Source: Tubiluchus corallicola (Eukaryota; Priapulida; Priapulimorpha; Priapulimorphida; Tubiluchidae). Taken from it: a stretch of 60,000 bases of DNA. Position 1 is the first letter of the stretch. Each line of letters starts with the position of its first letter. The translations under genes were made by a program, and so were the position numbers. The notes beneath the pieces were generated by a model, which was given only the letters and a program-made list of their open reading frames with translations, was not told where the DNA came from and searched no databases. Of this stretch, positions 58,801 through 60,000 are shown one piece after another. Location of the stretch: the NCBI GenBank assembly GCA_030141605.1, contig JAQGDQ010000131.1, forward strand, positions 126,001 to 186,000. The letters run 5' to 3'.

Positions 58801-59735
58801 CTAGAAAGAAAAACAAAAGATAATTAATTTCGACGTAAAAGTTTGATTTCCATTACAAAAGTTTGATGATGTAATGGTTATGATTTGGCATAGCCCGTAG
58901 CAGCAGATGATTGATTGCAATTTGTCTAATAGTCCGATCAAGCTAACTATGGTTATCAAGACGTACTCTAGGCAATTTAATGCAACTAGTAATCTGTAGC
59001 AACAATAGCATAGAAATTTATAGACAATTCGCATAGTATGGGTATTATAAGTTGCACGAGTTCTAGGCCTATTCAACATCTAATTTATCCGCGGAGGGTG
59101 AATTTAAACCACAAAAGCTCAATTACATTACAATTGCTGCTGAAACTCTGTAGCAGAGACCGAATTTGAATTTGCAGATTTTGTCAAGCGTTGCTAATTA
59201 GCAATTACAATCAACAAGCCATCTGAGACTGCACTTGCGGCTATATCAACTATTACAATTGTTTGATTATTAATATGTAGACTTTTATGCAGTCTTGTAC
59301 AAATGAAATTACTGCCCAGAACTAATGCCTAAAAGGATTTTGCTGCTTTAACACAGATAACTATTTTGGTCCCAGATTCATTAAGAGTTTATTCTTGATG
59401 CGGCTTGTGTAATGTATTTAATCTCGAACGGAAATGAAAGACGCAAGAATACTTAGATTTATTCCTTGTCAACAAAGCAATTCTTAAAGCGGATGCTTTA
59501 TCGTTTCGTCAGTTAAAACTGACTTAGCACACAGAGAAAAGAGAAGAGAATAAACAAAGGTGGAGAAATAGAAATTGGGAGCGCAAAAGGACGAGTGAGT
59601 GTGCAAAAGAAATACAAAAAACAGGCAGAGAATTAGAGAAGACTGGAAAATCGAACAGAAGGGTAGTGCTTGTGCAAAATAGAAAAATGCTGAGACAAGG
59701 AAGAAAGAGAATTCTAAAGAAAGAAAAAGAAAGAG

Positions 59736-59870
<135 letters not shown>

Positions 59871-59906
59871 AGAGAAGGAAGGAAAGAGAGAGGACAGAGA
59901 GATAAA

Positions 59907-59923
59907 AATCATCATCATCATCG

Positions 59924-59955
<32 letters not shown>

Positions 59956-59976
59956 GACGTCGACGTCATTATCATC
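59907..59976. repeat. (ATC)n degenerate repeat
   Basis: ATC/GTC trinucleotide units following the GA tract; poly-Asp or poly-Met frames on the minus strand are artefacts. Confidence 0.9.
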
Positions 59977-60000
59977 TGTGTTTTTCTCATCATCCACGTT

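Overview
The window is AT-rich eukaryotic genomic DNA. Its genes are split by many small GT-AG introns, the intergenic space is full of decayed transposons and microsatellites, and there is one assembly gap (N at 52268-52586). The protein families (CaMK4-type kinase, ACP7-type purple acid phosphatase, RGP1, UBE2Q-type E2) point to an animal. The intron density, the moderate intron sizes and the CR1-like, hAT, pogo and mariner-type relics suggest an invertebrate. I cannot name the phylum from the sequence alone.

Layout, left to right. (1) 90-2757, minus: five of the exons of triosephosphate isomerase; the gene runs off the left edge. (2) 4785-7751, plus: a three-exon gene for a 370-residue acidic protein of unknown family. 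It contains a helix almost identical in pattern to PKA regulatory-subunit-binding (AKAP) helices. (3) 10120-17314, plus: an eleven-exon CaMKIV orthologue. (4) 18684-30660, minus: an eight-exon RGP1 orthologue (RIC1-RGP1 GEF for RAB6), convergent with CaMK4. (5) 30840-31930: CR1-like retrotransposon debris. (6) 33207-34579, plus: two intronless ORFs 110 bp apart, a 103-residue acidic protein and a UBE2Q-family E2. (7) 38922-51119, minus: a twelve-exon ACP7 (purple acid phosphatase), with one possible small membrane-protein ORF nested in its last intron. (8) 53051-53416, minus: two phase-compatible exons forming the 3' end of an unidentified gene. (9) 53417-60000: no convincing gene; it holds tRNA-like SINE heads, foldback repeats and long simple repeats.

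The reconstructed genes are solid. Every exon junction given keeps frame, and the totals (394 aa for RGP1, 438 aa for ACP7) match the usual sizes of these families. The genes are functionally unrelated housekeeping and signalling genes (glycolysis, Ca2+ signalling, possible PKA anchoring, Golgi trafficking, ubiquitin conjugation, secreted phosphatase). There is no sign of one pathway cluster, apart from the adjacency of a candidate AKAP and CaMK4, which may be chance.

The observations most worth following are these: the AKAP-like helix; splice acceptors lying 3-25 nt upstream of the start codon in most genes, which suggests spliced-leader trans-splicing or 5'UTR introns; the closely spaced intronless ORF pair upstream of and including the UBE2Q gene; two hAT elements with intact 8-bp target duplications; paired foldback MITEs; and strong palindromes at 32.6 kb and 52.7-52.9 kb. 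I did not find a clearly new biological system.
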